Origin: CAVVEQ01 sp963747315
GTDB lineage: Bacteria; Chloroflexota; Anaerolineae; Anaerolineales; Anaerolineaceae
Assembly: GCA_963747315.1 (NCBI GenBank)
Contig: CAVVEQ010000013.1
Coordinates: forward strand, 434,001-498,000
Length of the DNA stretch: 64,000 nt
Reading direction: 5' to 3'
Shown here: positions 44,473 to 54,289 of the stretch, piece by piece
How positions within the stretch are numbered: the stretch's first letter is position 1
How the letters are laid out: each line of letters opens with the position of its first letter
Made by a program: the position numbers and the translations under genes
The notes under the pieces: generated by a model
The model's input: the letters and a program-made list of their open reading frames with translations, nothing else
Told to the model about the DNA's origin: nothing
The model's database searches: none

Positions 44473-45705
44473 ATGACCATACTTGATCCAGGGGTTATCC
44501 GAAAGGATTTCCCCATTCTTCAAAATGAAGCTCATCCGGGGAAACCTTTGGTTTACCTGGATTCCACGGCTACCACTCAAAAACCCATCTCCGTGCTGAG
44601 AAGCATGGACGATTATTACCGGACTTCGAACGCCAATATTCACCGGGGAATTTATTCCATTGCTGAGGAAGCGACCGCCAGGTACGAGGGAGCCAGGGAA
44701 AAAGTAGCCTCGTTTATAGGTGCCAGAAAGGACAGGGAGATAATCTTTACCAGAAATGCGACAGAATCCATAAATCTGGTAGCGTATTCCTGGGGACGCT
44801 CGAATCTCCAAAAAGGTGACCTGGTGATCCTGTCCGAAATGGAGCATCACGCCAATTTGGTCCCCTGGCAGATGCTTGCCGCCGAAAGAGAAATTCGGCT
44901 GGAATTCATTCCTGTGAGTGATGATGGTTTGCTCGACTTGGATACATATTTCGGTTTATTGAAGCAGGGCCCGAAATTGGTCGCCTTCAGCCATATGTCA
45001 AATGTGCTGGGAACAATCACTCCCGCGGAAGAGATCACCAAATCTGCGCACGATGCTGGGGCTCTTGTATTAATCGACGGAGCGCAATCTGTACCGCATT
45101 TCCCGGTAAATATTCAAACGATCGGAGCGGATTTTTTGGCATTTTCCGCGCACAAAATGTGCGGGCCAACCGGCGTTGGTATCTTATACGGAAAAGAGAA
45201 AATCCTGGACGAAATGCCTCCTTTCCAGGGAGGCGGAGATATGATCAAGAAAGTTCATCTGCGCTCATTTGTTCCGAACGATCTACCATATAAATTTGAA
45301 GCGGGTACACCTGCGATCGCGGAGGCAATCGGTTTGGGGGCTGCCATAGAGTACCTGAACAATATTGGAATGGATAAAATCCGGCTTCACGAAGAAGCAA
45401 TAATTGCCTATGCCTTGGAAAAACTGGCTGAAGTGCCGGGATTGAAAGTGATCGGTCCGAAAGCGGATCAAAAAGGTGCGGTGGCATCCTTCAGTCTGCA
45501 AGGGATCCACCCGCACGACGTAGCTCAGATCCTTGATACTGAAGGTATCGCAGTTCGTGCCGGTCACCACTGCGCGATGCCACTGCATGAACGATTCCAT
45601 CTGGATGCCACAACCCGAGCAAGTTTCTATATTTACAACACCCTGGAAGAAGTGGATATGCTTGTGGCAGGTTTGATCAAAGTCAGGAAGGTTTTTCGGG
45701 TGTAA
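44473..45705 (+). CDS. sufS: Cysteine desulfurase SufS
   Basis: 410-residue PLP enzyme that takes sulfur from cysteine. Signature VYLDSTATTQKP at the N-terminus, PLP lysine in DFLAFSAHKMCGPTGVG, and active-site Cys in RAGHHCAMPLHERF, the SufS type. I choose ATG 44473; 44344 is too far upstream and lies within the small protein gene. SufU, its sulfur-acceptor, follows 4 bases after. Confidence 0.97.
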   Translation: MTILDPGVIRKDFPILQNEAHPGKPLVYLDSTATTQKPISVLRSMDDYYRTSNANIHRGIYSIAEEATARYEGAREKVASFIGARKDREIIFTRNATESINLVAYSWGRSNLQKGDLVILSEMEHHANLVPWQMLAAEREIRLEFIPVSDDGLLDLDTYFGLLKQGPKLVAFSHMSNVLGTITPAEEITKSAHDAGALVLIDGAQSVPHFPVNIQTIGADFLAFSAHKMCGPTGVGILYGKEKILDEMPPFQGGGDMIKKVHLRSFVPNDLPYKFEAGTPAIAEAIGLGAAIEYLNNIGMDKIRLHEEAIIAYALEKLAEVPGLKVIGPKADQKGAVASFSLQGIHPHDVAQILDTEGIAVRAGHHCAMPLHERFHLDATTRASFYIYNTLEEVDMLVAGLIKVRKVFRV

Positions 45706-45709
45706 GCCA

Positions 45710-46111
45710 ATGGATGATCTATACAGGGAAGTAATTATCGATCGCAGCCAGAATCCAATTTATAAGGGCAAGTTGGAGCCAAGCGATATTTCATTCGAGG
45801 ATGAGAATCCATTGTGTGGGGATGTCATTCGGGTGGACCTGCGATTGGACAACGAAAACCGGATCACAGAAGCTGCATTTGACGGGCATGGTTGTGCAAT
45901 TTCGCAGGCCTCCGCAGATCTATTGATGGAATCCATCATCGGTAAAAAAAAGGAAGAGATCAAGGCACTTTCCAAACAGGACGTGCTGGATAACCTGGGG
46001 ATCGAACTGGGAGCGGTGAGACTTAAATGCGCGCTGCTTCCCCTGAAAGCTTTAAAAGCCGGCGTTTACGGATTGAGTAAATCCAATGATGACCTTTTGG
46101 AGGGAGAATAA
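45710..46111 (+). CDS. sufU: Sulfur-transfer protein SufU
   Basis: 133 residues. Zinc-containing sulfurtransferase partner of SufS. Ligand cysteines in ENPLCGDVIRV, GHGCAISQASADLLM and RLKCALLPLKAL are all present. SufU-type systems are typical of Gram-positives and related phyla. The start overlaps nothing; 4 bases after sufS. Ends 0 bases before the Rieske gene. Confidence 0.95.
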   Translation: MDDLYREVIIDRSQNPIYKGKLEPSDISFEDENPLCGDVIRVDLRLDNENRITEAAFDGHGCAISQASADLLMESIIGKKKEEIKALSKQDVLDNLGIELGAVRLKCALLPLKALKAGVYGLSKSNDDLLEGE

Positions 46112-46444
46112 ATGAGCGATCAAGAAGTGGATTTCATACCGGTAGCAGCTAAAACGGACCTAGGAAAAGGCGAGCGTCTTGTGATAGAGGTAGAGGGGAA
46201 TCCTATTGTAATTTTCAATGTGGATGACAAGTTCTACGCGATCGAAGGTATATGCAGCCATGATGAGGAAGAACTTGCCGAGGGACAGTTGGATGGTTTT
46301 GAGCTGACCTGCCCGCGTCACGGTGCCAGGTTTGATATCCGTGATGGAAGTGTTCTGGCTTTGCCAGCTTTTCAGGAGATCAATATCTTTCCCGTTGAAA
46401 TACGCGGTGAAGAAATATTAATTGGCCTGCCAAAAGCAGGATAA
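46112..46444 (+). CDS. Rieske-type [2Fe-2S] ferredoxin
   Basis: 110 residues. Rieske motif C-S-H (IEGICSHDEEE) and CPRHGARFD, i.e. CxH-x16-CxxH, binds a 2Fe-2S cluster. Belongs to the small non-haem dioxygenase-type ferredoxins often next to sufU. Likely electron donor; partner unknown. Starts directly after sufU stop and closes the suf operon, convergent to the PIG-L gene. Confidence 0.9.
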   Translation: MSDQEVDFIPVAAKTDLGKGERLVIEVEGNPIVIFNVDDKFYAIEGICSHDEEELAEGQLDGFELTCPRHGARFDIRDGSVLALPAFQEINIFPVEIRGEEILIGLPKAG

Positions 46445-46456
46445 TAAATCCCAAAC

Positions 46457-47116
46457 TCAACTATTGTTGGGAACAGAGGCAAATGAACCGATAATCCGGA
46501 GGGTTTCAAATCCTTCGGCGAATGGTCTTTGCGCGATAACCCCATTACGAATTAGGATAGCCCGGGTAGCTTCGGGATCGAAATAGTATTTATTGCGGTA
46601 GGTATCGTATTCGGCCAATGCTTTTATCTTGATCTCAACATCTTCCTTGCAGACTTCAACCAGAAAATTAGGAAAGAAACCGTAACTGGAGCGAATCACG
46701 TCAAAGCCAAAGACAGATGTACCGCGGAATGCTCGCAGCACCTCATCAGTTACAGTCGCATGATCCTGGTGAATATCGGCTTTGGTATGGGTAAAAATGA
46801 TATCCGGTTTCTGCGTCTGGTTGAAGTGGATCAGGTATTCCAGAATCTCCTGGCGTTGTTCAGGAAAACGGCGGGTTTCAAAAGTGCCGATGATGGAATG
46901 ATCATCTGCGACACCCAAAGTACGCATACTGCGTTTGCATTCAGACACTACATTTTTCAAGTCGGGGTTCTTCTGGTTGTCGGATAAGGTGAGGCAGAAG
47001 ACTTCCGTCCTGGGTGCGATATGAGCGATCAAGGCCCCCGCGCCGATTTCAATATCATCCGGGTGCGCTCCGATGAAACAAACCTTGCGACCGAAGAATA
47101 ACATATCGTTATTCAT
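46457..47116 (-). CDS. PIG-L family deacetylase
   Basis: 219-residue LmbE/PIG-L zinc deacetylase: CFIGAHPDDIEIGAGALI and HTKADIHQDHATVTDEV hold the zinc ligands and catalytic Asp. These remove acetyl groups from N-acetylglucosamine-type glycans, or act in bacillithiol/lipid precursors. Starts 3 bases after the methyltransferase stop and is probably co-expressed. Substrate not defined. Confidence 0.9.
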   Translation of the reverse strand: MNNDMLFFGRKVCFIGAHPDDIEIGAGALIAHIAPRTEVFCLTLSDNQKNPDLKNVVSECKRSMRTLGVADDHSIIGTFETRRFPEQRQEILEYLIHFNQTQKPDIIFTHTKADIHQDHATVTDEVLRAFRGTSVFGFDVIRSSYGFFPNFLVEVCKEDVEIKIKALAEYDTYRNKYYFDPEATRAILIRNGVIAQRPFAEGFETLRIIGSFASVPNNS

Positions 47117-47119
47117 TTT

Positions 47120-47920
47120 TTACCTGGTTGCCAGGAATCCACCCACTACCTTCGTCATAACCAGTTTACCGTCCCTTTTTAGACGAATTTCGGCAGCGGA
47201 TTTAATCTGGTCCATCACCACTTCAAAGGAATCCTTTCCGCTGAAAAGATCACCCCACAACTTCCGGTCTTCTGATAGGGAAGCCCTGGTGTAAGCCAGG
47301 AAGGGCTCGGCAGTTTCGAAGGTGAGGGGGTTTTCAAAAATATGTACATCCACCTTTGAGAACAAAGATTTTATGGTTCCAAGAAATTCAGTGCTGTAAC
47401 GGGAACTACCTGGCATGAGAGGGATGGGTTTTCCAGTGGCTTCCTTGATGATCTCGTAGAATAGTTTTTTATTTTCCGGCATCGGCCCGGTTGTGAACAA
47501 CCTGCCGCCCGGCCGCAATACACGGTGCATTTCTCCAATCGTGAAAGGAACATCCAAGGCATAATAGATCGCAAAGCAACAGGATACAAAATCGAATGTT
47601 TTGTCAGGAAATTCAAATTTCTTGTTGAAATTTAGCTCCATGAAATTGATACCAGTATTCCTGGCCGAATTCTGTTCCCGGGCTTGATTTAGAAGTTCTT
47701 CGCTCACATCACCGCCGGTGATTTTGGCATTTCCATTCAATGTCTTATGGTATGAGAAACACTGTTTACCAGCCCCGCAGCCGACATCCAGGATTTTCAT
47801 GCCGGGTTGAAGGTTAATGAGGTCGATCATCCAGTTATCAATATCCCTGCCGCCAAATTTGGAATGGATGTCGATACGGGTAGCAAGATCGCTGGTGGTT
47901 TCCTGATAATTGATTTTCAT
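47120..47920 (-). CDS. Class I SAM-dependent methyltransferase
   Basis: 266 residues. Rossmann-like methyltransferase: KILDVGCGAGKQCFSY (motif I), ITGGDVSEELLNQAR, FDFVSCCFAIYYALDVPF and MHRVLRPGGRLFTTGPMP. C-terminal ~90 residues hold an accessory domain. With the PIG-L deacetylase it could modify a sugar or lipid head group; this is only context. ATG 47920 lies 21 bases after a -10 box. Confidence 0.85.
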   Translation of the reverse strand: MKINYQETTSDLATRIDIHSKFGGRDIDNWMIDLINLQPGMKILDVGCGAGKQCFSYHKTLNGNAKITGGDVSEELLNQAREQNSARNTGINFMELNFNKKFEFPDKTFDFVSCCFAIYYALDVPFTIGEMHRVLRPGGRLFTTGPMPENKKLFYEIIKEATGKPIPLMPGSSRYSTEFLGTIKSLFSKVDVHIFENPLTFETAEPFLAYTRASLSEDRKLWGDLFSGKDSFEVVMDQIKSAAEIRLKRDGKLVMTKVVGGFLATR

Positions 47921-47941
47921 ATTACCTCTGGTTTTTTAGCA

Positions 47942-47969
47942 AGTATATTGGCTTAACCCCGAATGTCAA
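47942..47969 (-). promoter_or_regulatory. Promoter for methyltransferase-PIG-L pair
   Basis: Minus strand TTGACA (47964-47969), 16 bases, TATACT (47942-47947), 22 bases before the methyltransferase ATG; it separates this pair from the hyp genes. Confidence 0.75.
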
Positions 47970-47993
47970 GGACTCTAAGACTCAAACAACAAT

Positions 47994-49058
47994 TTAGCAG
48001 ATGCGGGGCAGCATTTCGCCTGATAGCATATCCAGGATGCGAGTGCTCCCGATAACCGTTTTGAGCAAAACCCGGTTAATTCGATTTTCCGATACATACC
48101 CGATTTGAGCGGAATTCAATCCCAACGGATGTTTTTGCAGTGCGGCCAAGGCTGAAGGAACCTGATCAGACGGAAGGATGATCACAAGTTTTCCTTCGTT
48201 TGCAACATACAGCGGATCAAACCCGAGCATCTCGCAACAAGTTTTTACCGGCCGGGAAACAGGTATGGTTTTTTCATCTATTACGATCTCGCATTTGCTC
48301 TGTACGGCGATCTCGTTGAGCGTCGTCGACAAACCGCCTCTTGTTGGATCGCGGAGCACGTGAATCTCCGGCACGGTTTTGAGCAGATCCGCGACTAAGC
48401 CATTTAATGGAGCGACATCGGATTGAATTTTAGATTCGAGCGCCAGCTCCCCACGTGCGGATAGGACTGCCATTCCGTGATCCGCCACTGTACCGGTTAT
48501 TATTACCGTATCCCCTGGGTGCGCATTGGCACCATCAATCCTTAAATCCACCGGTTTCCATCCAATTCCGGTGGTGTTTATATAAAGACCATCGCAACGA
48601 CCTTTTTCCACCACCTTGGTATCCCCGGTGATTATTTGCACACCTGATTCTTCACAAGCTGCTCTCATGGATTGAACCACTCTAATGAGTGTGTCAAAGG
48701 GGAGGCCTTCTTCTAAAATGAATCCGGCAGAAAGATACAAAGGTTTTGCTCCGGAGACGGCGATATCGTTGACCGTTCCGCAAACTGCCAGACGGCCTAT
48801 ATCTCCTCCTGGGAAAAACAGGGGAGTTACCACATGGCTGTCGGTTGTAATTACCAGTTCACCATTTTGTGGAGGGAGGGCGGCAAAATCATTCCCTGCG
48901 TCCAGGTATGGATTGGAGAATAAAGGTTGAAAAACATGGCGGATCAAATCCCGGGTCATTCTGCCGCCGCTCCCGTGACCCATTACAATCTGAGCATCGT
49001 GGGTTAATGCGATTGGACACGAAGCATTAGCAAAGGAGGGAGAATCGTCAGTTTTCAT
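47994..49058 (-). CDS. hypE: Hydrogenase maturation protein HypE
   Basis: 354 residues. Makes the thiocyanate-type cyano ligand for the NiFe site using a carbamoylated C-terminal cysteine; the tail ends MLPRIC, exactly the expected reactive Cys. GHGSGGRMTRDLIRHVF and NDFAALP, and the later CEMLGFDPLYVANEGKLV, fit AIR-synthase-like HypE. Last of the hyp genes, 7 bases after hypD. Confidence 0.95.
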   Translation of the reverse strand: MKTDDSPSFANASCPIALTHDAQIVMGHGSGGRMTRDLIRHVFQPLFSNPYLDAGNDFAALPPQNGELVITTDSHVVTPLFFPGGDIGRLAVCGTVNDIAVSGAKPLYLSAGFILEEGLPFDTLIRVVQSMRAACEESGVQIITGDTKVVEKGRCDGLYINTTGIGWKPVDLRIDGANAHPGDTVIITGTVADHGMAVLSARGELALESKIQSDVAPLNGLVADLLKTVPEIHVLRDPTRGGLSTTLNEIAVQSKCEIVIDEKTIPVSRPVKTCCEMLGFDPLYVANEGKLVIILPSDQVPSALAALQKHPLGLNSAQIGYVSENRINRVLLKTVIGSTRILDMLSGEMLPRIC

Positions 49059-49064
49059 TGATAA

Positions 49065-50162
49065 CTACTTGGCATCTGTTGCTGAGAAGCGGAAATATGC
49101 AGAGCAGGCTCCTTCAGAGGAGACCATCGGTGCACCGAGGGGTCGTGTTGGATCGCAAAGGACACGAAAAGCTGGGCACTGAACGGGTTTCTTAATCCCG
49201 CGTAGAATTTCTCCGGCGATACAAATTTCAGACTCATGCACAACGATCGAGGAGGTGTCGAATCGGTTTTCAGCATTGAAATCCGCGTATTCAGGCCGCA
49301 ATCCCCATCCGCTGAGAGGGATCATACCGATCCCACGCCAGTTGCGATCAACCGGCTTGTAAACCCGATCGATCATTTGCTGGGCAGGCAGATTCCCTTT
49401 TTCGGTTACGACTCTTTCATACGCATTTTCAACCCTGTGAAGTGAATTTTCCAGCTGACTCACGCATCGGGTGATCCCTAAAACGAGATCGAGAGGTTCG
49501 AAACCGGTGACAACGATGGGGATCTCATATTTCTTGGCAATGGGGTGATATTCCCAATAACCCATGATAGAACAAACGTGACCGGCTGCCAGGAATCCCT
49601 GCACCCGGTTTTCAGGTGAAGAGAGGATCGCTTCCATTGCTGGAGGGACGCAGACCTGGGACACCAGAATGGAGAAATTCTTCAATCCAAGATTCTGCGC
49701 CTGGAGAACAGACGCGGCATTAACCGGGGCGGTGGTTTCAAAACCGATGGCAAAGAAAACAACCTGTTTTTCCGGATTTTCCTGGGCGATTTTTACTGCG
49801 TCCAGGGGAGAATAGACCACGCGCACGTTTCCACCCGCAGCGCGGACGGAGAATAGATCTTTCTGCGAACCAGGAACCCGAAGCATATCCCCAAACGAGC
49901 AGAAAATCACCTCGGGCTGTGATGCGATCGAAATGGCTTTATCCACCAGTTCCAACGGAGTGACACAGACAGGGCAGCCGGGTCCATGCACCAGTTCCAA
50001 TCCGGAGGGCAGGAGTTGATCAAGCCCATATTGCATGATCGCATGCGTTTGACCGCCGCAAATCTCCATGATGACCCAGGGGCGGGTTATGACATGATGT
50101 AATTCAGCCAGAGCATTGCGAACGAGCTTCGCATCGCGGAAATCATCCAGGTTGAGGTTCAT
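49065..50162 (-). CDS. hypD: Hydrogenase maturation factor HypD
   Basis: About 365 residues. With HypC it builds the Fe(CN)2CO unit. CGGQTHAIMQYGLDQLLP, VHGPGCPVCVTPLE and C-terminal 4Fe-4S cysteines (CPAFRVLCDPTRPLG, GACSAYFRF) are all present. I choose ATG 50162, overlapping the end of hypC by 20 bases; the longer frame from 50270 is inside hypC. Confidence 0.95.
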   Translation of the reverse strand: MNLNLDDFRDAKLVRNALAELHHVITRPWVIMEICGGQTHAIMQYGLDQLLPSGLELVHGPGCPVCVTPLELVDKAISIASQPEVIFCSFGDMLRVPGSQKDLFSVRAAGGNVRVVYSPLDAVKIAQENPEKQVVFFAIGFETTAPVNAASVLQAQNLGLKNFSILVSQVCVPPAMEAILSSPENRVQGFLAAGHVCSIMGYWEYHPIAKKYEIPIVVTGFEPLDLVLGITRCVSQLENSLHRVENAYERVVTEKGNLPAQQMIDRVYKPVDRNWRGIGMIPLSGWGLRPEYADFNAENRFDTSSIVVHESEICIAGEILRGIKKPVQCPAFRVLCDPTRPLGAPMVSSEGACSAYFRFSATDAK

Positions 50163-50409
50163 CCAGCTCCGATTCCGCATCCGCCAACGCATCCATCTGG
50201 CGAAAGATCTCGAGGGTTTCCAAGGCTTCCTTTTCGTCGAGGGTGTTGAGTGCGAATCCTGCGTGAACAATTACGTATTCACCCAAGGATGCTTCCGGAA
50301 CTGCTTCGAGGCAGGTTTCACGGGTTACACCACCAAAATCAACCTTCGCCATACGCATGCCGTTGGAGGTATAGATATCAGTTATTTTTCCGGGGATAGC
50401 CAGACACAT
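50143..50409 (-). CDS. hypC: Hydrogenase maturation chaperone HypC
   Basis: 88 residues starting MCLAIPGKI, where Cys2 is the essential ligand after Met removal. Barrel MAKVDFGGVTRETCLEAVPE and a longer-than-usual acidic tail. Overlaps hypD and follows hypF after 3 bases. Confidence 0.95.
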   Translation of the reverse strand: MCLAIPGKITDIYTSNGMRMAKVDFGGVTRETCLEAVPEASLGEYVIVHAGFALNTLDEKEALETLEIFRQMDALADAESELDEPQPG

Positions 50410-50412
50410 ATA

Positions 50413-52707
50413 TTATCCTTCTCTAATTATCGCTGAGGCGATCATAATCTGCCCCAGGGAAATACATCCATCATTAGCAGGTACCTGGTGGTGCCATAAA
50501 ACCTCGAATTTATTATCTTCAAGGAGACCAATTGTACCTTCCAATAAGCGCATATTCTGCCAGACCCCGCCGCTTAATGCCACCGTGGATACCCCTGCTT
50601 TTAAGCGAATCCTTTTTACTGCAGCCAGAATAATTTGGGCAAGAGTGTTGTGGAATTTCGCTGAGATGATGGAATTATCGGTTCCATTCCTCAGATCAAC
50701 GATTATTTCTACGAACATCGCTGACAAATCAATTTGATCTTCCAGTAAATCGTAATTGTAGTACGCTGAAATCCCGGAGCACGCAATGCTTTCAAGTTCG
50801 ATCGCAGCCTGTCCTTCGTATGTTGAATTTTGGCAGATTCCCAATAATGAGGATACCGCATCAAACAAACGCCCGACTGAAGAGGTACTGGGGGTATTGA
50901 TTTCTTTTTGCAACTGCTGGTAGATCAAATCTCTTTCTGATTCAGAATGCGCTTTTACCGGTAAAAGATCCTCATCCCAAGGGATGCCGGCTTTCCAGAG
51001 ATAAGCCAGGGCAGAACGGCTGGGTTTTGATATGGCCGTGTCTCCTCCAGGCAGGGGGATATAGGAAAAGTGGAATTCACGCGAAAAACTGGAATAACCA
51101 CCCAGGAGGAACTCACCACCCCAGATCGCGCCATCGGTTCCAAGTCCGGTTCCATCAAAGGAGATTCCTATCACCGGCTCAACAGAATTCCATTGATTAT
51201 CCGCCAAACAGGCAGCCAGGTGAGCATGATGGTGTTGGACTTTGACCAGTGGAACATTCTCTACACAGGCACGTTCTGCGGCATAGAGGCTGGAGCGGAA
51301 ATCCGGGTGAAGATCGCAGACAATCCTTTCGGGTTTGATCCGGAATAGAATCTCGAAATGCTGGATTGCCTGGTTGAAGGATTCGGTCGTCTCCAGGTTT
51401 TCAAGGTCTCCGATATGATGGCTGATAAACGCATAATGCTCACGTCCGAGGGAGATCGTATTCTTTAATTCCGCACCTACACCAAGGATGGGCGGGACTG
51501 AAAAGGGCAACCTTATGGGGGAAGGGGAGTAACCTCTTGCACGCCGGATCGGGTAGCCCTGCCCTCGAAAAACCCGTACTACTGAATCATCGGTTCGAAT
51601 ATTGATCTCACGGTTATGCATGAGATAGGCATCCGCGATGAGAGATAATCTTTGCCTGGCATCTTCATCTGTGAAGGAAATCGGTTCTTCGCTCAGGTTT
51701 CCGCTGGTCATCACCAGCACCTCCGGGTAACCCGGCTCTTTTTCCATGAGTAAATGATGAAGAGGGGTGTTGGGGAGCATAAAACCAAGGGATCGTTGCC
51801 CGGGAGCAAGATCTTTGGGAAGAGTGCAATCACTCTTTCGCTCAAGAATTAAAATTGGGGATTCTACCGAGAGGAGCATTTTCTCCTCAAAAGTTGAGAT
51901 GTTGCAATGATCCCTGATCGCCTCAATATCAGAAGCCATTAAAGCAAATGGTTTCTGTATTCTTTTTTTCCGTTCACGGAGGGTTGCCACTGTGGATTGA
52001 TTTGCGGCATCGCACGCCAGTAAATACCCTCCCAATCCTTTTATAGCGACTATTTTGCCAGTTTTGATCCATTCACGGGCCTCACGTATCGCATCATCTC
52101 CCCGGGTAAGAATTTCTCCGCTGGACTCGAACCATACCTGAGGACCGCATTTGGGGCAGGCGATCGGCTGAGCATGAAAGCGCCTGTTGAGCGGATCGTC
52201 GTATTCTCTTCTGCATTCCGGGCACATTTTAAAATTTGACATTGTAGTTTTTGGACGGTCATAAGGGATATCCCGGATAATCGTGAAACGCGGACCACAA
52301 TTGGTGCAATTTATGAAAGGGTACCGGAAGCGGCGATCTGCAGTATCGAATAATTCCCGCAGACAATCAGGGCAGACGTTGAGATCAGGGGAAATGGGTT
52401 GAAAGTCCCCTTCCACAGGTACGCTTTCAAGGATCTCAAAACCTGAAACGTTGGAAAAGGGGATTTGCTCAACTTTGCAAGAATCGACCTTGGCCAGGGG
52501 GGGAGGATTATCTTGAAGGTGGTTGATGAATTCCTCGATGGCTGAAGATGGTCCTTCAACCAGAATTTCCACTCCGTTTGAAGTGTTCCTGACCCATCCG
52601 TTCAATCTTGATTCTAATGCGTAGGTATAAACCGTAGGTCTGAATCCCACTCCCTGAACGATCCCGCGAATATAGATTTTTTTGGCAATATTCCCGTTTG
52701 TTTTCAC
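50413..52707 (-). CDS. hypF: Carbamoyltransferase HypF
   Basis: 764 residues; standard length. Domains in order: acylphosphatase (GIVQGVGFRPTVYTYA), two zinc fingers (CPDCLREL, CTNCGPRFT, CPECRREY, CPKCGPQVW), YrdC-like (AIKGLGGYLLACDA, KPFALMASD), then the Kae1-like carbamoyl domain with VQHHHAHLAACLADN. Provides the carbamoyl group for HypE. Start GTG 52707, 10 bases after hypB. Confidence 0.97.
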   Translation of the reverse strand: MKTNGNIAKKIYIRGIVQGVGFRPTVYTYALESRLNGWVRNTSNGVEILVEGPSSAIEEFINHLQDNPPPLAKVDSCKVEQIPFSNVSGFEILESVPVEGDFQPISPDLNVCPDCLRELFDTADRRFRYPFINCTNCGPRFTIIRDIPYDRPKTTMSNFKMCPECRREYDDPLNRRFHAQPIACPKCGPQVWFESSGEILTRGDDAIREAREWIKTGKIVAIKGLGGYLLACDAANQSTVATLRERKKRIQKPFALMASDIEAIRDHCNISTFEEKMLLSVESPILILERKSDCTLPKDLAPGQRSLGFMLPNTPLHHLLMEKEPGYPEVLVMTSGNLSEEPISFTDEDARQRLSLIADAYLMHNREINIRTDDSVVRVFRGQGYPIRRARGYSPSPIRLPFSVPPILGVGAELKNTISLGREHYAFISHHIGDLENLETTESFNQAIQHFEILFRIKPERIVCDLHPDFRSSLYAAERACVENVPLVKVQHHHAHLAACLADNQWNSVEPVIGISFDGTGLGTDGAIWGGEFLLGGYSSFSREFHFSYIPLPGGDTAISKPSRSALAYLWKAGIPWDEDLLPVKAHSESERDLIYQQLQKEINTPSTSSVGRLFDAVSSLLGICQNSTYEGQAAIELESIACSGISAYYNYDLLEDQIDLSAMFVEIIVDLRNGTDNSIISAKFHNTLAQIILAAVKRIRLKAGVSTVALSGGVWQNMRLLEGTIGLLEDNKFEVLWHHQVPANDGCISLGQIMIASAIIREG

Positions 52708-52717
52708 AAATCTGTTT

Positions 52718-53383
52718 TCAGGCTTTCTTCTTCAGCTGGCTTTTGATCCAAAAAATCCAGGAATCCATGCCCTCCCCGGTTTTACAGGAGAGGGGAAATA
52801 TTTCAAGTCCTGGATTGAGGAGCATGACGCCTTTAAGGAAATAATCCGCGTTGAAAGGCACATACGGTTGGAGGTCTATCTTATTCAGGATGAGTACATC
52901 CACTCCGCGATACATGCCCGGGTATTTATACGGTTTATCGTCACCCTCGGGGATGCTGGCGATCAGAACACGAGCGCTGGTACCAAGATCAAAAGCGGCA
53001 GGACACACCAGGTTCCCGACATTTTCAACGATCACCAGATCCAACTTTTCCAACGGCAATTGATTCAATCCTGCCTCGATCATGGATGAATCCAAATGAC
53101 AATTACCACCGGTGTTGATCTGAACCGCAGCGGCTCCTCCGGCCATAACTCGATCAGCATCGATGGTTACGGCCGCAGTATCACCTTCGATCACACCGAT
53201 CCTTGTGGTACCTTCCAGCATTTCAAGCGTTTTTAGGATCAGGCTTGTCTTTCCAGCTCCCGGGGAAGCCATAATATTGATGGAATAAATTTCATGCTGG
53301 TTCAATAAGACCCGGTTGCGTTCAGCAAGTTGATCATTTGCAGAAAGGATATTCTCGAGGATCGTTACTTTTTGTGATGGCAT
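52718..53383 (-). CDS. hypB: Hydrogenase nickel incorporation GTPase HypB
   Basis: 221 residues. SIMIBI GTPase: P-loop MASPGAGKTSLIL, IEGDTAAVTIDADR, VENVGNLVCPAAF and NKIDLQPYVPF. The zinc/nickel site Cys-His is NTGGNCHLDSS. It lacks the His-rich N-terminal stretch of many HypBs, so nickel storage is not expected. Follows hypA after 3 bases. Confidence 0.95.
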   Translation of the reverse strand: MPSQKVTILENILSANDQLAERNRVLLNQHEIYSINIMASPGAGKTSLILKTLEMLEGTTRIGVIEGDTAAVTIDADRVMAGGAAAVQINTGGNCHLDSSMIEAGLNQLPLEKLDLVIVENVGNLVCPAAFDLGTSARVLIASIPEGDDKPYKYPGMYRGVDVLILNKIDLQPYVPFNADYFLKGVMLLNPGLEIFPLSCKTGEGMDSWIFWIKSQLKKKA

Positions 53384-53386
53384 GGA

Positions 53387-53731
53387 TTATTTCTCTATGC
53401 AGATGCTGTCTAATTGAAATTCGTCACCGGATAAAACCCGGACATCATAACCTCCGCAAGCAGGGCAGGGGCCTGGTTCAGAACCCAGATTGTATTCTTT
53501 CTGGCAGAAGAGACAGGACACCCTGGCGGGTATTCGGTTGAAATTTAAACGAGCTTTTTCGCAGATTGTATCTTTTGCGATCATCTCCCAATAGAATTGA
53601 ATGGAATCATCCACGATGGTGGATAGCTGCCCGATGTTGAGATTGATGTCTGTAACCACGGACGCATTCTCCCTATCTGCGTAATTAAGGGCGGTTTTTA
53701 GAATATTCTCAGTAACGGAGAGCTCATGCAT
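53387..53731 (-). CDS. hypA: Hydrogenase nickel metallochaperone HypA
   Basis: 114 residues. MHELSVTENIL with the Ni-binding MHE, and the zinc site CLFCQKEY plus CPACGGYDV. Starts 40 bases after the protease gene; a TATAAT (minus) lies in that gap but with no clear -35. Confidence 0.95.
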   Translation of the reverse strand: MHELSVTENILKTALNYADRENASVVTDINLNIGQLSTIVDDSIQFYWEMIAKDTICEKARLNFNRIPARVSCLFCQKEYNLGSEPGPCPACGGYDVRVLSGDEFQLDSICIEK

Positions 53732-53771
53732 TTAAAAAATTATAATACAAATTGGATAAGGATGGTGGGAA

Positions 53772-54284
53772 TTATTCGAGTGCGACTTCATCGAATTGAC
53801 CTGTTTTAATCCAATCAAGAATCAATTTGATAGCCAAACCAGCCAACCTTTTCGTTGCTGGGGTCAATTCCTCCACAAATTGAAAACTGTATCCCCGGAC
53901 GGAGATGAGAAATCCTTCTGACCGGCTTTCATAAATTGATTTCGCCAACTCCAGGCAGGATTGGGGTGTCAGATGATGGGTGAAAGGTGAATTCTGGAAT
54001 TTTGGATCGATGCGTATGGCGCGAACACCAGTATCAATTTCTCCGGTGTGTGCATCAATAAAGCAAACTGAATCATAACGCGAAATAACTTCAGAGATTT
54101 CCGGGACAAGCTGAAGCATAAAGATCAGGTCAATGCGCTCGTCGAAGGATTCGAAGGGAAAATCGGGAGAGGGAGGGACGGGTGCGCCAAGACCGCTGGC
54201 GACGCCTTTCAACACATGCCAAGCCACACCGTCATCTTCACGGTCGGGGTTACCGTAACCAAGTAAGAGTATCTTCTTTTCCAT
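53772..54284 (-). CDS. Hydrogenase maturation endopeptidase
   Basis: 170 residues. HyaD/HoxW-type protease that removes the large-subunit C-terminal extension after nickel insertion. Metal ligands in LLGYGNPDREDDGVAWHV and SVCFIDAHTG. It immediately follows hoxH with a terminator-like hairpin between. The tail up to FDEVALE is unremarkable. Confidence 0.9.
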   Translation of the reverse strand: MEKKILLLGYGNPDREDDGVAWHVLKGVASGLGAPVPPSPDFPFESFDERIDLIFMLQLVPEISEVISRYDSVCFIDAHTGEIDTGVRAIRIDPKFQNSPFTHHLTPQSCLELAKSIYESRSEGFLISVRGYSFQFVEELTPATKRLAGLAIKLILDWIKTGQFDEVALE

Positions 54285-54289
54285 TTGAT